NCBI RefSeq assembly: GCF_001664485.1
Contig: NZ_CP013630.1
Location: 3,913,501 to 3,977,500 of the forward strand
Source: Rhizobium sp. N324
Lineage (GTDB): Bacteria; Pseudomonadota; Alphaproteobacteria; Rhizobiales; Rhizobiaceae
Direction: 5' to 3'
DNA: 64,000 bases
Shown here: piece by piece, positions 18,611-27,204 of the stretch
Layout of the letters: each line of letters starts with the position of its first letter
How positions within the stretch are numbered: position 1 is the stretch's first letter
Notes under the pieces: generated by a model
Told to the model about the DNA's origin: nothing
Databases searched by the model: none
What the model saw: only the letters and a program-made list of their open reading frames with translations
Position numbers and translations under genes: made by a program

Positions 18611-18639
18611 TTGACACGGAAAAGGTGACGGGGTATCTG
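18611..18639 (+). promoter_or_regulatory. sigma-70-like promoter for ykgO
   Basis: A perfect -35 box TTGACA (18611-18616) is separated by 17 bases from TATCTG (18634-18639). It is the best housekeeping-promoter match seen in the window. It lies 97 bases before the ykgO start and would place the transcription start near 18646, just before the hairpin at 18656. Confidence 0.6.
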
Positions 18640-18655
18640 CTCCCCCACCTAAACA

Positions 18656-18677
18656 GCGCGCCCGACGGCGCGCTTTT
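18656..18677 (+). terminator. rho-independent terminator after purEK, inside the ykgO leader
   Basis: GCGCGCC (18656-18662) pairs with GGCGCGC (18667-18673) around a CGAC tetraloop and is followed by TTTT. It can end the purEK transcript. Because the promoter at 18611-18639 lies upstream, the same hairpin would also be the first structure in the ykgO message. Confidence 0.7.
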
Positions 18678-18735
18678 GATTGTTAAAAGATACGGGCGAA
18701 TGTGAATTCCCCCACAGAGATCGCGGATCAGAAAA

Positions 18736-18861
18736 ATGAAGATCAAGAATTCGCTCAAGTCGCTCAAGGCTCGCCACCGTGACAACCGTCTGGTTCGCCG
18801 CAAGGGCCGCATTTACATCATCAACAAGCTGAACCCGCGCTACAAGGCTCGTCAGGGCTGA
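18736..18861 (+). CDS. ykgO: ribosomal protein L36, cysteine-free form
   Basis: The 41-residue basic protein reads [19 protein letters not shown], then [22 protein letters not shown]. It is bL36 of the YkgO type: it keeps the RR.GR.Y.I.K pattern but has no cysteines, so it does not bind zinc. In organisms with both forms this one replaces the zinc form when zinc is short; many rhizobia carry it as their L36. ATG 18736 follows ATCAGAAAA. It has its own promoter and a leader of about 90 bases. Confidence 0.95.
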   Translation: MKIKNSLKSLKARHRDNRLVRRKGRIYIINKLNPRYKARQG

Positions 18862-18973
18862 TTTCGCGCGCGTCCGGATCGCTTCGCCCGCGCGGCTTGC
18901 GTCGGCAGATATCCGGTGGGTCACTGCGGTGATCACGTCAAATTTGTTTGATCTTCGGCGTTGGCGGGCTAAT

Positions 18974-19582
18974 ATGTCCGCCATGCGCTTTTTTGCTTTG
19001 ACGTCAGCGGCGCTGCCGCTCATCCTCTTCACCGCCACCTTTCCGGCCACTGCGGCGGAAAAGGACGTTATCGTCGAGCAGGCGGATGTCAATTCCTCCC
19101 CGAAACAGCACCTCGACCAGCTCTTCAGCCAGCTGAAACGCGAGCGCGATCCCGACAAAGCCAGCGGCATCGCCAATGAGATCCGCATGGAATGGAACGA
19201 TTCCGGCAGCGCCACCATCAACCTGCTGATGCAGTGGGCCGACAAGGCGATCGAGGAAAAGCGCAATCCCGCCGCCCTCGACTTCCTCGACGAGGCGATT
19301 GCGCTGAAACCCGATTATGCCGAAAGCTGGAACCGTCGCGCGACGCTGAATTTCGTCATGGGCAATTATCGCAAGTCGATGTCCGATATCGAACGCGTGC
19401 TCGATCTCGAGCCGCGCCATTTCGGCGCGCTCTCCGGCCTGGCGGCGATCCTCAGCAATTCCGGCAACGACCAGCTGACCTTGAAGGCCTGGGAGCGTTT
19501 TCTTGATATCTATCCCGCCGAACGTACCGCGCAGGAACAGGCCAACACGCTTGCGGAAAAACTCGCCGGCAACCGCACTTGA
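18974..19582 (+). CDS. exported tetratricopeptide-repeat protein
   Basis: The 202-residue product begins with a signal peptide (MSAMRFFALTSAALPLILF, cleavage near ATA-AE) and has about three TPR units between residues 65 and 185, including LLMQWADKAIEEKRNPAALDFLDEAIALKPDYAESWNRRA split pattern and MSDIERVLDLEPRHFGALSGLA. TPRs form a protein-binding superhelix. I start at ATG 18974, after GGCGGGCTAAT; a frame start at 18929 would bury the signal peptide. The partner is unknown. It stands alone between ykgO and the hydrolase gene. Confidence 0.8.
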   Translation: MSAMRFFALTSAALPLILFTATFPATAAEKDVIVEQADVNSSPKQHLDQLFSQLKRERDPDKASGIANEIRMEWNDSGSATINLLMQWADKAIEEKRNPAALDFLDEAIALKPDYAESWNRRATLNFVMGNYRKSMSDIERVLDLEPRHFGALSGLAAILSNSGNDQLTLKAWERFLDIYPAERTAQEQANTLAEKLAGNRT

Positions 19583-19698
19583 TCCTCGGGGCGTGATCTT
19601 GATCGCCGGTCAAGCCGCGCAATCTAGAACCGGAGACGGGAAACGACGCAAGGCGTCCGCTCTCCGCAAAATAGCCACAACTATCGCCCGTTAAGATC

Positions 19699-20754
19699 AT
19701 GCTTGCAGAAGTTTCCGCTCTTCTCGCCCCGCTCGCCGCCGCCATTGGTTACTCCTCCTACAAGGCGCGGCAATTCGAGCGTACCTATCCGAATATCGGC
19801 GAACTGACGGATGTCGGCGGTTACCGCATGAATGCCGTCCATATCGAGCCTCCCGAAAATGCCGATCTGCCGGCCCTCGTCTTCATTCACGGCGCCAGCG
19901 GCAATCTGCTCGACCAGGTCGTCGCCTTCCGCGCCGCACTCGAAGGCCGGGCGGAAATGCTGTTCGTCGATCGTCCCGGTCACGGTTATTCCGAACGCGG
20001 CGGCCCTGACAACGCCGCGCCCTCCGGTCAGGCCGATGCGGTCGCCAGGCTGATGGAAAAGCGCGGCATCGAAAAAGCTATCATCGTCGGCCATTCCTTC
20101 GGCGGCGCGATCACCGCCGCCTTCGGCCTGCGCCATCCCGACAAGACCGCCGGTCTGCTCTTCCTGGCGCCCGCTACCCATCCCTGGCCGGGCGGCATCG
20201 ACTGGTATTATCACGTGGCCACCGTGCCGGTTCTCGGCTGGCTCTTCAACCACGCGATCGTCGTGCCGCTTGGGCTGAGCCGGCTGGAGCGCGGCACGCT
20301 GAACGTCTTCCGCCCCAATCCGCGCCCGGCCGACTACATCGAAAAGACCGGTCCGTCGCTGGTGCTGCGACCCGACGCTTTCCACAACAACGCCGCCGAT
20401 TTAAAAAGACTGCTTGCCTATGTGAAGCAACAGTCGCCGCTCTATGCGCAGATCACCGCACCGACCGTCATCATCACAGGCGACAGCGACGCGATCGTCT
20501 GGGAGCACCTGCATTCGCGCGGCCTGGCCCGCGATATAGCAGGCTCCGAACTCATCACCGTTCGCGGCGTCGGCCACAAGCCGGATTATCTTGCAACCGA
20601 TGTCGCCATTGCCGCCATCGAGAAGATCGCCGGCAAGCCGCGCGACCTGCAGGCGATCGCCCGCCGCGCCGAGGAGCGGCTCGCCGCCGCATCCCCCGAT
20701 CGGACGGTCGCGACGACGCCGTCGTTGAGGCCAGGCGCCCTGCACGGCGCATGA
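19699..20754 (+). CDS. alpha/beta hydrolase, possibly membrane-anchored
   Basis: A 351-residue alpha/beta-fold hydrolase. The N-terminus (MLAEVSALLAPLAAAIGYSS) could be an uncleaved anchor. The oxyanion segment FIHGASGN is near residue 56, the strand DRPGHGYS near 95, and the nucleophile elbow GHSFGG near 131-136. Acid TGDSDAIV near 258 and His in GVGHKPD near 293 complete the Ser-Asp-His triad. The C-terminal 50 residues are Ala/Arg-rich and outside the domain. The substrate is unknown; haloperoxidase/lipase-like relatives are common in rhizobia. No good ribosome site is visible at this ATG. Confidence 0.8.
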   Translation: MLAEVSALLAPLAAAIGYSSYKARQFERTYPNIGELTDVGGYRMNAVHIEPPENADLPALVFIHGASGNLLDQVVAFRAALEGRAEMLFVDRPGHGYSERGGPDNAAPSGQADAVARLMEKRGIEKAIIVGHSFGGAITAAFGLRHPDKTAGLLFLAPATHPWPGGIDWYYHVATVPVLGWLFNHAIVVPLGLSRLERGTLNVFRPNPRPADYIEKTGPSLVLRPDAFHNNAADLKRLLAYVKQQSPLYAQITAPTVIITGDSDAIVWEHLHSRGLARDIAGSELITVRGVGHKPDYLATDVAIAAIEKIAGKPRDLQAIARRAEERLAAASPDRTVATTPSLRPGALHGA

Positions 20755-20856
20755 CTTCGTCGGCTTCGGAACTCGTCACATAAAACCAATCGCTTGCATT
20801 GCCGCTAGCTGCCGCAGCCCCATATCTCTCCATCATTGTCCATAGGAGGGGAATTC

Positions 20857-22593
20857 ATGGGCCGCCTGCATATCGGGACGATCTCCGTCATTGCGACACT
20901 GTCGCTGAGCCTGACCTCGGCCTTCGCCGCCTCGCCGGCCCCTGTCGAGGCAGAGCACGGCATGGTCGTCACCGCCCAGCATCTGGCGACCGATGTCGGC
21001 GTCGAGGTGCTGAAGAGCGGCGGCAATGCTGTCGACGCGGCCGTTGCCGTCGGTTATGCGCTGGCGGTCGTCTATCCCTCGGCCGGCAATCTCGGCGGCG
21101 GCGGCTTCATGACCATTCGGCTGAAGGACGGCACCAAGACCTTTCTCGATTTCCGCGAACGCGCGCCGCTTGCCGCCACGAAAACCATGTATCTCGATGC
21201 CAAGGGCGATATCGTGCCGCGCGCCAGCCTGGACGGTTATCTTGCCGTCGGCGTTCCTGGCTCGGTCATGGGCTTCGAAACCGCACGCGAGAAATACGGG
21301 ACAAAGCAGCGCCAGGATCTGATCGCGCCGGCGCTCCGCTTCGCCAGGGAAGGCTACACCCTGGAACAGGGCGATGCCGCAAGTTTCGCCGGCAGCGCCA
21401 AGCGCCTCGCCAAAGACGAGGCGGCGGCGAAGATCTTCCTGAAAGCCGATGGCAAACCTTATGCATCGGGCGAAACGCTCCAGCAGCCCGACCTTGCCGC
21501 GGTCCTGGCAGCCATATCCGAAAAAGGTCCGGACGCTTTCTACAAGGCGGCGCCCGCCGAGGAGATCGTCAAGGCAAGCCAGGCCAAAGGCGGCATCCTC
21601 GCCAGGCAAGATTTCGAGGAATATGCCGTGCGCGAGTTGAAGCCGGTCGAGTGCAATTATCGCGGTTACGACATCATCTCCTCGCCCCCGCCCTCCTCCG
21701 GCGGCGTCATCATCTGCGAGATCCTCAACGTTCTCGAAGCTTATCCGCTTTCCTACCTGGGTTACGGGTCAGCCGATACTGTGCATGTCATGGTCGAGGC
21801 CATGCGCTACGCCTATGTCGATCGCAACGCTGCGCTCGGCGATCCCGATTTCGTCGAGAACCCGGTCGCAAAGCTCACCGACAAGGCCTATGCCAAGGAG
21901 ATCGCCGCCAAGATCGATCCCTACAAGGCCGGCATTTCGGCCAACCTGAAACCGCTCGGCGGCAAGGAAAGCACCGAGACGACGCATTATTCGATCATCG
22001 ACGACGAGGGTAATGCGGTTGCCGTCACCTACACGCTGAACGGCTCCTTCGGCGCCGCCGTCGTGGCCCCTGGCACCGGCGTGCTGCTCAACAACGAGAT
22101 GGACGACTTCACCTCCAAACCCGGCGTGCCGAACCTCTATGGCCTCGTGCAGGGCGAAGCCAATGCCATCGCACCGAAGAAGACGCCGCTCTCCTCGATG
22201 AGCCCGACGATCGTCACCAAGGACGGCAAGCCCTTCATGGTGATCGGCAGTCCCGGCGGCTCGCGCATTATCACCATCACGCTGGAGGCGATCCTCAACG
22301 TCGTCGATTTCGGCATGGATATCAGCCAGGCGGTGAACGCGCCGCGCATCCACCATCAATGGCAGCCCGACAAGGTCTATCTCGAACCCTATGCGATTTC
22401 GCCCGACACAGAAAAGACCCTCGCCGCCATGGGTTACAGCTTCGACGGTGGCAATGATGCGCCGCTTTGGGGCCAGGCCGCCGGCATCCTCGTCGGCGGC
22501 AAAAGTCTCGCCGCCATCGAAAAGGGCGGCGGTGCGCGGTATAATGGCGCCATGGACAGCCGGGCCACAGAAGGCTCTGCGAACGGCTACTGA
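20857..22593 (+). CDS. ggt: gamma-glutamyltransferase (gamma-glutamyltranspeptidase)
   Basis: The 578-residue periplasmic enzyme cleaves the gamma-glutamyl bond of glutathione and related amides. It has a signal peptide (MGRLHIGTISVIATLSLSLT, cleavage near AFA-AS), the N-terminal HGMVVTAQ and GGNAVDAAVA segments, the substrate Arg in FRERAP and the autoprocessing site TTHYSIID near residue 375-382, where Thr376 becomes the nucleophile and N-terminus of the small subunit. PLSSMSPTIV and GSPGGSRI follow as in the family. The start is ATG 20857 with AGGAGGGG just before it; the longer frame would begin at TTG and translate the ribosome site. Confidence 0.95.
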   Translation: MGRLHIGTISVIATLSLSLTSAFAASPAPVEAEHGMVVTAQHLATDVGVEVLKSGGNAVDAAVAVGYALAVVYPSAGNLGGGGFMTIRLKDGTKTFLDFRERAPLAATKTMYLDAKGDIVPRASLDGYLAVGVPGSVMGFETAREKYGTKQRQDLIAPALRFAREGYTLEQGDAASFAGSAKRLAKDEAAAKIFLKADGKPYASGETLQQPDLAAVLAAISEKGPDAFYKAAPAEEIVKASQAKGGILARQDFEEYAVRELKPVECNYRGYDIISSPPPSSGGVIICEILNVLEAYPLSYLGYGSADTVHVMVEAMRYAYVDRNAALGDPDFVENPVAKLTDKAYAKEIAAKIDPYKAGISANLKPLGGKESTETTHYSIIDDEGNAVAVTYTLNGSFGAAVVAPGTGVLLNNEMDDFTSKPGVPNLYGLVQGEANAIAPKKTPLSSMSPTIVTKDGKPFMVIGSPGGSRIITITLEAILNVVDFGMDISQAVNAPRIHHQWQPDKVYLEPYAISPDTEKTLAAMGYSFDGGNDAPLWGQAAGILVGGKSLAAIEKGGGARYNGAMDSRATEGSANGY

Positions 22594-22680
22594 CGGTCGG
22601 CAGCAGCCGACAAACGCGATGGGCCATTCGTGTCACGGTGACAAAGTCGCCGTTCACAATTGGCTTGCCGCACCCTAAGC

Positions 22681-23688
22681 ATGAGCGAACCCCGCAAGCA
22701 GGACGATTCCCGAATGGTCAGCATTGAAATGATTGTCGCCGCCCGCGCCCGTCTGCGCGGTCACGCGAGGCGCACGCCGCTTCTCTCCTCTCCCTTCCTG
22801 AACCAGATCGCCGGCAGGCGCCTTTTCGTAAAGGCCGAATGCCTGCAGCATTCCGGCTCGTTCAAGTTTCGCGGCGGCTGGTCGGCCGTCTCCGGTCTCG
22901 ATCCGGCGGTACGCTCGAGGGGTGTCATCGCCTTTTCCTCCGGCAACCATGCCCAGGGCGTCGCGCTTGCCGCCAAGCTGCACGATGTACCCTGCGTCAT
23001 CATCATGCCCAGCGACGCACCGAAGCTGAAGATCGCCAACACCCGCGCCTTCGGCGCCGAAGTGGTGCTCTACGACCGTGTTGCCGAGGATCGCGACGCG
23101 ATCGGCGCCAAGCTCTCGGCCGAGCGCAGCCTGACGCTGATCAAGCCTTTCGACGAACCGCTTGTCATCGCCGGCCAGGGCACGACCGGCCTCGAAATTT
23201 CCGAGCAGGCGGAAGAGGAAGGCGTGAAATCAGCCGAAGTCCTCGTGCCCTGCGGCGGCGGCGGATTGACCTCCGGCATCGCGCTCGCGCTCGAAGCCAG
23301 CGCTCCCGGCTTTCGCGTCCGCCCCTGCGAACCGAAGGATTTCGACGACACCGCCCGCTCGCTCGCCTCCGGCCGGATCGAACGCAATGCGTCGATATCA
23401 GGCTCGCTCTGCGATGCGATCCTGACGCCACAGCCCGGCAATATCACCTTCCCGATCCTCAAGCGCCTCGCCGGCGCCGGCATCGTCGTCACCGACGAGG
23501 AGGCGCTGCGCGCCATGGCGCTCGCTTTCGTCAGGCTGAAGATCGTCGTCGAGCCCGGCGGCGCCGTAGCACTCGCCGCCGCCCTCTTCCATGGCGAAGC
23601 GCTGGAAAGCGACACGATCGTCGCCGTCACATCGGGCGGCAACGTCGATTCCGACATCTTCGCCATGGCACTCGAACGCTTCGGCTGA
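22681..23688 (+). CDS. PLP-dependent threonine/serine dehydratase (fold type II)
   Basis: The 335-residue enzyme deaminates L-threonine and/or L-serine to an oxo acid and ammonia. It has the PLP lysine in SGSFKFRG near residues 59-66, the SSGNHAQGVA phosphate/pyridine contact near 89-98, and the glycine-rich PLP phosphate cup CGGGGLTSG near 192-200. The C-terminal regulatory ACT domain of biosynthetic IlvA is absent, and a TSGGNVD stretch with the Ser opposing the pyridine nitrogen closes the domain. It is thus a catabolic (TdcB-like) or serine-racemase-like enzyme. ATG 22681 is used; ATG 22714 is possible. It is convergent with the broken PhyH gene. Confidence 0.9.
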   Translation: MSEPRKQDDSRMVSIEMIVAARARLRGHARRTPLLSSPFLNQIAGRRLFVKAECLQHSGSFKFRGGWSAVSGLDPAVRSRGVIAFSSGNHAQGVALAAKLHDVPCVIIMPSDAPKLKIANTRAFGAEVVLYDRVAEDRDAIGAKLSAERSLTLIKPFDEPLVIAGQGTTGLEISEQAEEEGVKSAEVLVPCGGGGLTSGIALALEASAPGFRVRPCEPKDFDDTARSLASGRIERNASISGSLCDAILTPQPGNITFPILKRLAGAGIVVTDEEALRAMALAFVRLKIVVEPGGAVALAAALFHGEALESDTIVAVTSGGNVDSDIFAMALERFG

Positions 23689-23744
23689 GGACATCGTCAG
23701 GCAACCGGCCGCCGGCAACGTCCGATGATAAATGCAGGTCGTAG

Positions 23745-23772
23745 GGCATCCGGCTCTCACAAGCCGGATGCC
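23745..23772. terminator. hairpin between convergent genes
   Basis: GGCATCCGGCT (23745-23755) pairs perfectly over 11 bases with AGCCGGATGCC (23762-23772) around a 6-base loop. It lies between the dehydratase stop and the PhyH pseudogene stop. No clear T-run on either side, so efficiency is uncertain. Confidence 0.5.
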
Positions 23773-23783
23773 GCATTCAGCCG

Positions 23784-24589
23784 TCAGATGGAGTGAAGCG
23801 CCCGGCGGATTGCCATCTCGACCGGCGAATAGGCGCCGTCCTCCCGTTCAAGCCGAAGAGGTTCGGAAGGTGCCAGGCCGGGCTGCGCCATGAAGCGCGG
23901 TTTTTTGCCGCGATGCTTTTGCGCTGCATGGATAAGGAACGGATGGCACAGATAGACCGTGCCCGCCTGCCCTGTCGCCAAGGCCAACGGCCGGTCTTCG
24001 CCGACATGCTCCGGCCTCAGATGCGCCATACCCGCCTCGCCCGCCGGTGCCAAAAGGCGGGCGATATCCTTGTGCGAGCCGATGCGGATGCGGGTCGGCG
24101 CATCCTCCTCTCTGACATCCGAAAACAGGAAAAGCATCAGCAGCGCCCGCCCGCGCGAGGTGACGTTCACCCGCCAGGCGGAAAAGTCGCGTTGCTCGTT
24201 CGGATCGGATGCCACACCGGGAAAGCTCAGATCGACATGCCAGCCGGCATCGCCGGGATCGTCTGGATAGGGAAATCGCACCGGGAACTGCCAAGCCCGG
24301 TGCGTGGCTCCCAGCGCCCTTTGCCGGCAAGCTGGTCGAACGCCGAATGCAGTACCGGTGTGTTGACGGCTTTCTCGAACGGTCCTCCTCCATAGCCGGC
24401 AAGCCGCACGACGGGCTGCGTCCACGTTCTTGGCTCATCCGCATCGAAGGGTATTATCGCGCCACATGATGGCACGAGCTTCCTCCGCCAATTCGCGGGG
24501 AAAAGCTTCGTCGATCCGGATAAGGCCATCCTCGATGAATTGCTCGATCTGCGCAGCGCTCAGCGCCGGCGGGTAAACATTGATGTCAT
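23784..24589 (-). pseudogene. phytanoyl-CoA dioxygenase (PhyH) family gene broken by frameshifts
   Basis: Reading the minus strand gives one protein scattered over three frames. Frame 1 ends ...FPRELAEEARAIMWRDN near 24455. Frame 2 carries IPFDADEPRTWTQPVVRLAGYG through ...RWEPRTGLGS near 24295. Frame 3 carries FPVRFPYPDDPGDAGWHVD and continues to the stop at 23784. The Fe(II) ligands WHVD and the distal His in FLIHAAQ are still present in frame 3, as is the 2-oxoglutarate-side Arg region. At least two indels are needed to restore the gene. The ATGs nearest the expected start (24580, 24589) are in yet another frame, so a third may exist. Sequencing error is the alternative. The intact enzyme would hydroxylate an unknown substrate. 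Confidence 0.8.
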
Positions 24590-24818
24590 GAAATATCTCT
24601 CTATCGCCAAACCTGCAGGCTCTTTCCTTGGCCAGATGCAGGGTGGTTACACTAACGGCAACGCGCCAGCCGCGAAGGCTGGTAATCGACCGCATCTTCC
24701 GATGCCCGAAGGCAGAGCTTTAAAGGCTCAAGAAGAAGGCCGTGGCGATATTGAGAGTGATCATCTTCATAACAAGCCAAAGCTATAGCCCCGCGACCGC
24801 AGGGTCAATGCGAAGATG

Positions 24819-25712
24819 TCAGGCCGTCTCGCTGAGCGCGCCATGCACCGACTGCAGCACGAGCTCGGCAAGCCGGGCCGCAGCCGGCTGCGGTTCGGGT
24901 TCGGCGCGATGCAGGACCAGACCGAGCTTTGGCAAATCAGGCAGGCCGATCGTCTCCGGCGCCAGCGGCCGGACCTTTGCCGGCAGGCCGATCGGTGTGC
25001 GGATGGTGATGCCGAGACCGGCCGCCGCCGCTGCCCAGAGACCGCCGAGGCTTGGGCTGACGAAGGCGAGTCGCCAGGAAATGCCGGCCTCGTCAAGTGC
25101 CCGGGTCGCCGCGCTGCGCATCAGACACGGCGCCTCCAGCGAGGCGAGCGGCATCGGTTCGCCACTTGCCACATGCCAGCCACGCGATCCCTCGGCAGGT
25201 CCGATCCAGCGCATCGGCACCTCGCCGATCCGCTCGCAATGCGCCGTCAGCGCGCCGTCGCTCCAGGCAAGCGCCAGATCGAGCTTGCCTGCGGTGACGC
25301 GCTCGAGCAGTTCGGCATTGCGCACCACCCGCGCCTCGATCCGCACTTTTGGATGCGCCCGCGCGAAGCGGCCGAGCACCTCCGGCAGCAGGGTCTCGCC
25401 GAAATCCTCCTGCAGGCCGAGCCGCACCCAGCCTTCCAGCTCGATGCTATGCACGGCCGCCGCCGCCTCGTCGTTCAACTCCAGCAGCCGCCTGGCATAA
25501 CCCAGCATCGTCTCGCCGGCATCGGTGAGCGCCAGCCCGCGTCCCGCTTTGCGGAAGATCGGCGTGCCCGCCTGCTCCTCCAGCTTCTTCAGCTGCGCGC
25601 TGACCGCCGAGGTGGAGCGTCCGAGCTTTTCGGCCGCCTTGGCGAAATTGCCGAGCTCCATGCCGGTCGAAAAGGTGCGCAGCACATCGAGATCGAAGAT
25701 CGTCCGTCGCAT
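24819..25712 (-). CDS. LysR-family regulator of the tautomerase-cupin operon
   Basis: The 297-residue protein has the LysR winged helix at its N-terminus (FDLDVLRTFSTGMELGNFAKAAEKL, then RSTSAVSAQLKKLEEQAG; residues 6-49) and a two-lobed periplasmic-binding-protein-like effector domain from about residue 90. It is divergent from the tautomerase gene with 115 bases between, which is the usual layout for a LysR protein that controls its neighbour. Direct repeats in that gap are listed separately. The effector is unknown. Confidence 0.9.
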   Translation of the reverse strand: MRRTIFDLDVLRTFSTGMELGNFAKAAEKLGRSTSAVSAQLKKLEEQAGTPIFRKAGRGLALTDAGETMLGYARRLLELNDEAAAAVHSIELEGWVRLGLQEDFGETLLPEVLGRFARAHPKVRIEARVVRNAELLERVTAGKLDLALAWSDGALTAHCERIGEVPMRWIGPAEGSRGWHVASGEPMPLASLEAPCLMRSAATRALDEAGISWRLAFVSPSLGGLWAAAAAGLGITIRTPIGLPAKVRPLAPETIGLPDLPKLGLVLHRAEPEPQPAAARLAELVLQSVHGALSETA

Positions 25713-25722
25713 CGATAGTCCC

Positions 25723-25768
25723 GATTTTCAGGATCACTTGTTCATAATATTCTGATTTTCAGCATCAC
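25723..25768. promoter_or_regulatory. direct repeats in the lysR-tautomerase divergent promoter
   Basis: GATTTTCAGGATCAC at 25723-25737 recurs as GATTTTCAGCATCAC at 25754-25768, a 14 of 15 match. The repeats start 31 bases apart, near three helical turns, so two protein subunits would bind the same face. The position in the divergent promoter makes it a candidate operator for the LysR protein, though LysR sites are more often inverted repeats. Confidence 0.5.
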
Positions 25769-25827
25769 CGTGCCGTGCGATGGTGCTGCTGTCAAGGCCG
25801 ACGACGGCCTGAACCATGGAGATCCCG

Positions 25828-26247
25828 ATGCCCTTCGTTCGCATTTCCCTTCGCAAAGGCAAGTCGCCGGACTATCTCGCCGCACTCGCCGACACCATCC
25901 AGCGCGCCCTGGTCGAGACCTTCGACGTGCCGGAAAACGATCGTTTCCAGGCGATTCATCAGCATGACGAGAACGAGCTGATCTTCGACCGCGGCTATCT
26001 CGCCGGCCCGCGCTCCGCCGATTTCGTCTATATCTCGATCACCATCGGCAGGCCCCGCACTGCCGAGATGAAGGCGGCCCTCTATCGGCGGCTCGCCGAT
26101 CTGCTCAGCCAATCGCCGGGCCTGCGGCCCGAGGACGTGATGATCGTCATCAGCACAAGCGCCCCGGAAGACTGGTCCTTCGGCGACGGCATTGCCCAGA
26201 TGACCAACGCCGATTGGCGGTCGCAGGCGGCCGGAGGCCAAAGATGA
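25828..26247 (+). CDS. tautomerase-superfamily protein
   Basis: The 139-residue product starts Met-Pro (MPFVRISLRKG), so removal of Met exposes Pro1, the catalytic base of 4-oxalocrotonate tautomerase-like enzymes. This is why I choose ATG 25828, which has GGAGATCCCG before it, rather than the frame start at 25816. It is twice the length of a 4-OT monomer, as in the Tautomerase_2 group: two beta-alpha-beta units, the second around DVMIVISTSAPEDWSFG. It overlaps the cupin gene by ATGA. The substrate is unknown; ring-cleavage products or hydroxymuconate-like acids are handled by relatives. Confidence 0.85.
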   Translation: MPFVRISLRKGKSPDYLAALADTIQRALVETFDVPENDRFQAIHQHDENELIFDRGYLAGPRSADFVYISITIGRPRTAEMKAALYRRLADLLSQSPGLRPEDVMIVISTSAPEDWSFGDGIAQMTNADWRSQAAGGQR

Positions 26248-26648
26248 GCGCTTCGAACCCGAAGACGATGGCCGTCAGGCGCCCCGGCAAGGCGATCCAC
26301 TCGCCCGACGGTGTCGCAACCGCGCCTTTCTGGGTCGAGATGCTGCTTGAAGGCAGCGCCGACGGCGAAAACACCGCGATGCGCGCCACACTCGATCCCG
26401 GCACCATCACCCGCTGGCATACGCACCCTCGAGGCCAGTTACTCTATGTGCTTTCAGGGCATGGGCTGGCGCAGTGCAAGGATGGTCCGGTCGAGGAACT
26501 GCGCGCCGGTGATGCCGTCTGGTTTGCGCCCGGCGAGCGCCATTGGCACGGGGCTGCCGATGACAGCCCCTTCAGCTATCTCAGCATCCAGGCGACGGAT
26601 AACGGCAGCATCGTCGAATGGCTGCAGCCGGTGGAGGCACGGTCATGA
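26244..26648 (+). CDS. small cupin-domain protein
   Basis: A 134-residue single-domain cupin. The metal-binding motif 1 is WHTHPRGQLLYVLSG near residues 56-70 (two His, Gln in place of the usual third ligand, then Gly), and motif 2 is PGERHWHGA near 95-103. Many members of this group sit beside tautomerases and carboxymuconolactone decarboxylases and are of unproven function, probably small-molecule isomerases, oxygenases or sensors. It is translationally coupled on both sides (ATGA overlaps at 26244 and 26645). Confidence 0.85.
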   Translation: MSASNPKTMAVRRPGKAIHSPDGVATAPFWVEMLLEGSADGENTAMRATLDPGTITRWHTHPRGQLLYVLSGHGLAQCKDGPVEELRAGDAVWFAPGERHWHGAADDSPFSYLSIQATDNGSIVEWLQPVEARS

Positions 26649-27202
26649 TCGCCATGCAGTACAGCTTCACCTTGCCCGCCGATTACGACATGTCGATCGT
26701 CGACCGGCGCATCCGCGACAAAGGTCCGCTGCTCGACGGCTTTCCCAATCTCGGCTTCAAGGCCTATCTCAGCGCCCGTAAGGGCGAATTCGGCAGCCGG
26801 GACAATCTTTATGCGCCCTTCTACCTCTGGCAAAGGCCGGAAGGAGCGAGCGACTTCCTCTGCGGCCCGGGATTTGCGGCGCTCACCGGCGCTTTCGGCT
26901 GGCCCCAGGTAAAAACCTGGATCATTTGGCAGGCGGAAATCTCGCCCGATATCGCTGCAGCCAGGTTCGCCACCCGCGAGATCCTGCAAATCGAGCCGTA
27001 CGCGCCGCTTGCCGAGATCCGCCGCGCCGAAAGCGCTGAGACTGAAGCTGATGTTGCGACAGGCGGCGCCCTTGCCTCCATCTGCGGTTTCGAACCGACG
27101 ACATGGACGCGGGTACGCTTCAGCCTATGGCGAGCGATCCCCGAGTGCGGCGCGCACATGCAGGCCTATCGCCTCGGTCACCTATCCCTGGCTCGAACCT
27201 GA
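26645..27202 (+). CDS. DUF4865 family protein
   Basis: The 185-residue protein starts MIAMQYSFTLPADYDMSIVD and continues IRDKGPLLDGFPNLGFKAYL, with LYAPFYLW and GPGFAALTGAFGWP segments, which is the DUF4865 signature. The family has no known activity; the fold resembles dimeric alpha/beta-barrel monooxygenase-like proteins in its strand-helix order, but that is my inference. Its constant company, tautomerase and cupin, suggests a shared small-molecule pathway. ATG 26645 overlaps the cupin stop. The 3' end is 2 bases from the convergent LysE-family gene. Confidence 0.8.
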   Translation: MIAMQYSFTLPADYDMSIVDRRIRDKGPLLDGFPNLGFKAYLSARKGEFGSRDNLYAPFYLWQRPEGASDFLCGPGFAALTGAFGWPQVKTWIIWQAEISPDIAAARFATREILQIEPYAPLAEIRRAESAETEADVATGGALASICGFEPTTWTRVRFSLWRAIPECGAHMQAYRLGHLSLART

Positions 27203-27204
27203 AC

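Noticed and set aside
20799..22013. 404-residue plus-strand open frame
   Set aside because: Out-of-frame reading of ggt; Arg-rich with no domain.
24540..24788. 82-residue plus-strand frame between the PhyH pseudogene and LysR
   Set aside because: It is antisense to the pseudogene 5' part and has no family match or good ribosome site.
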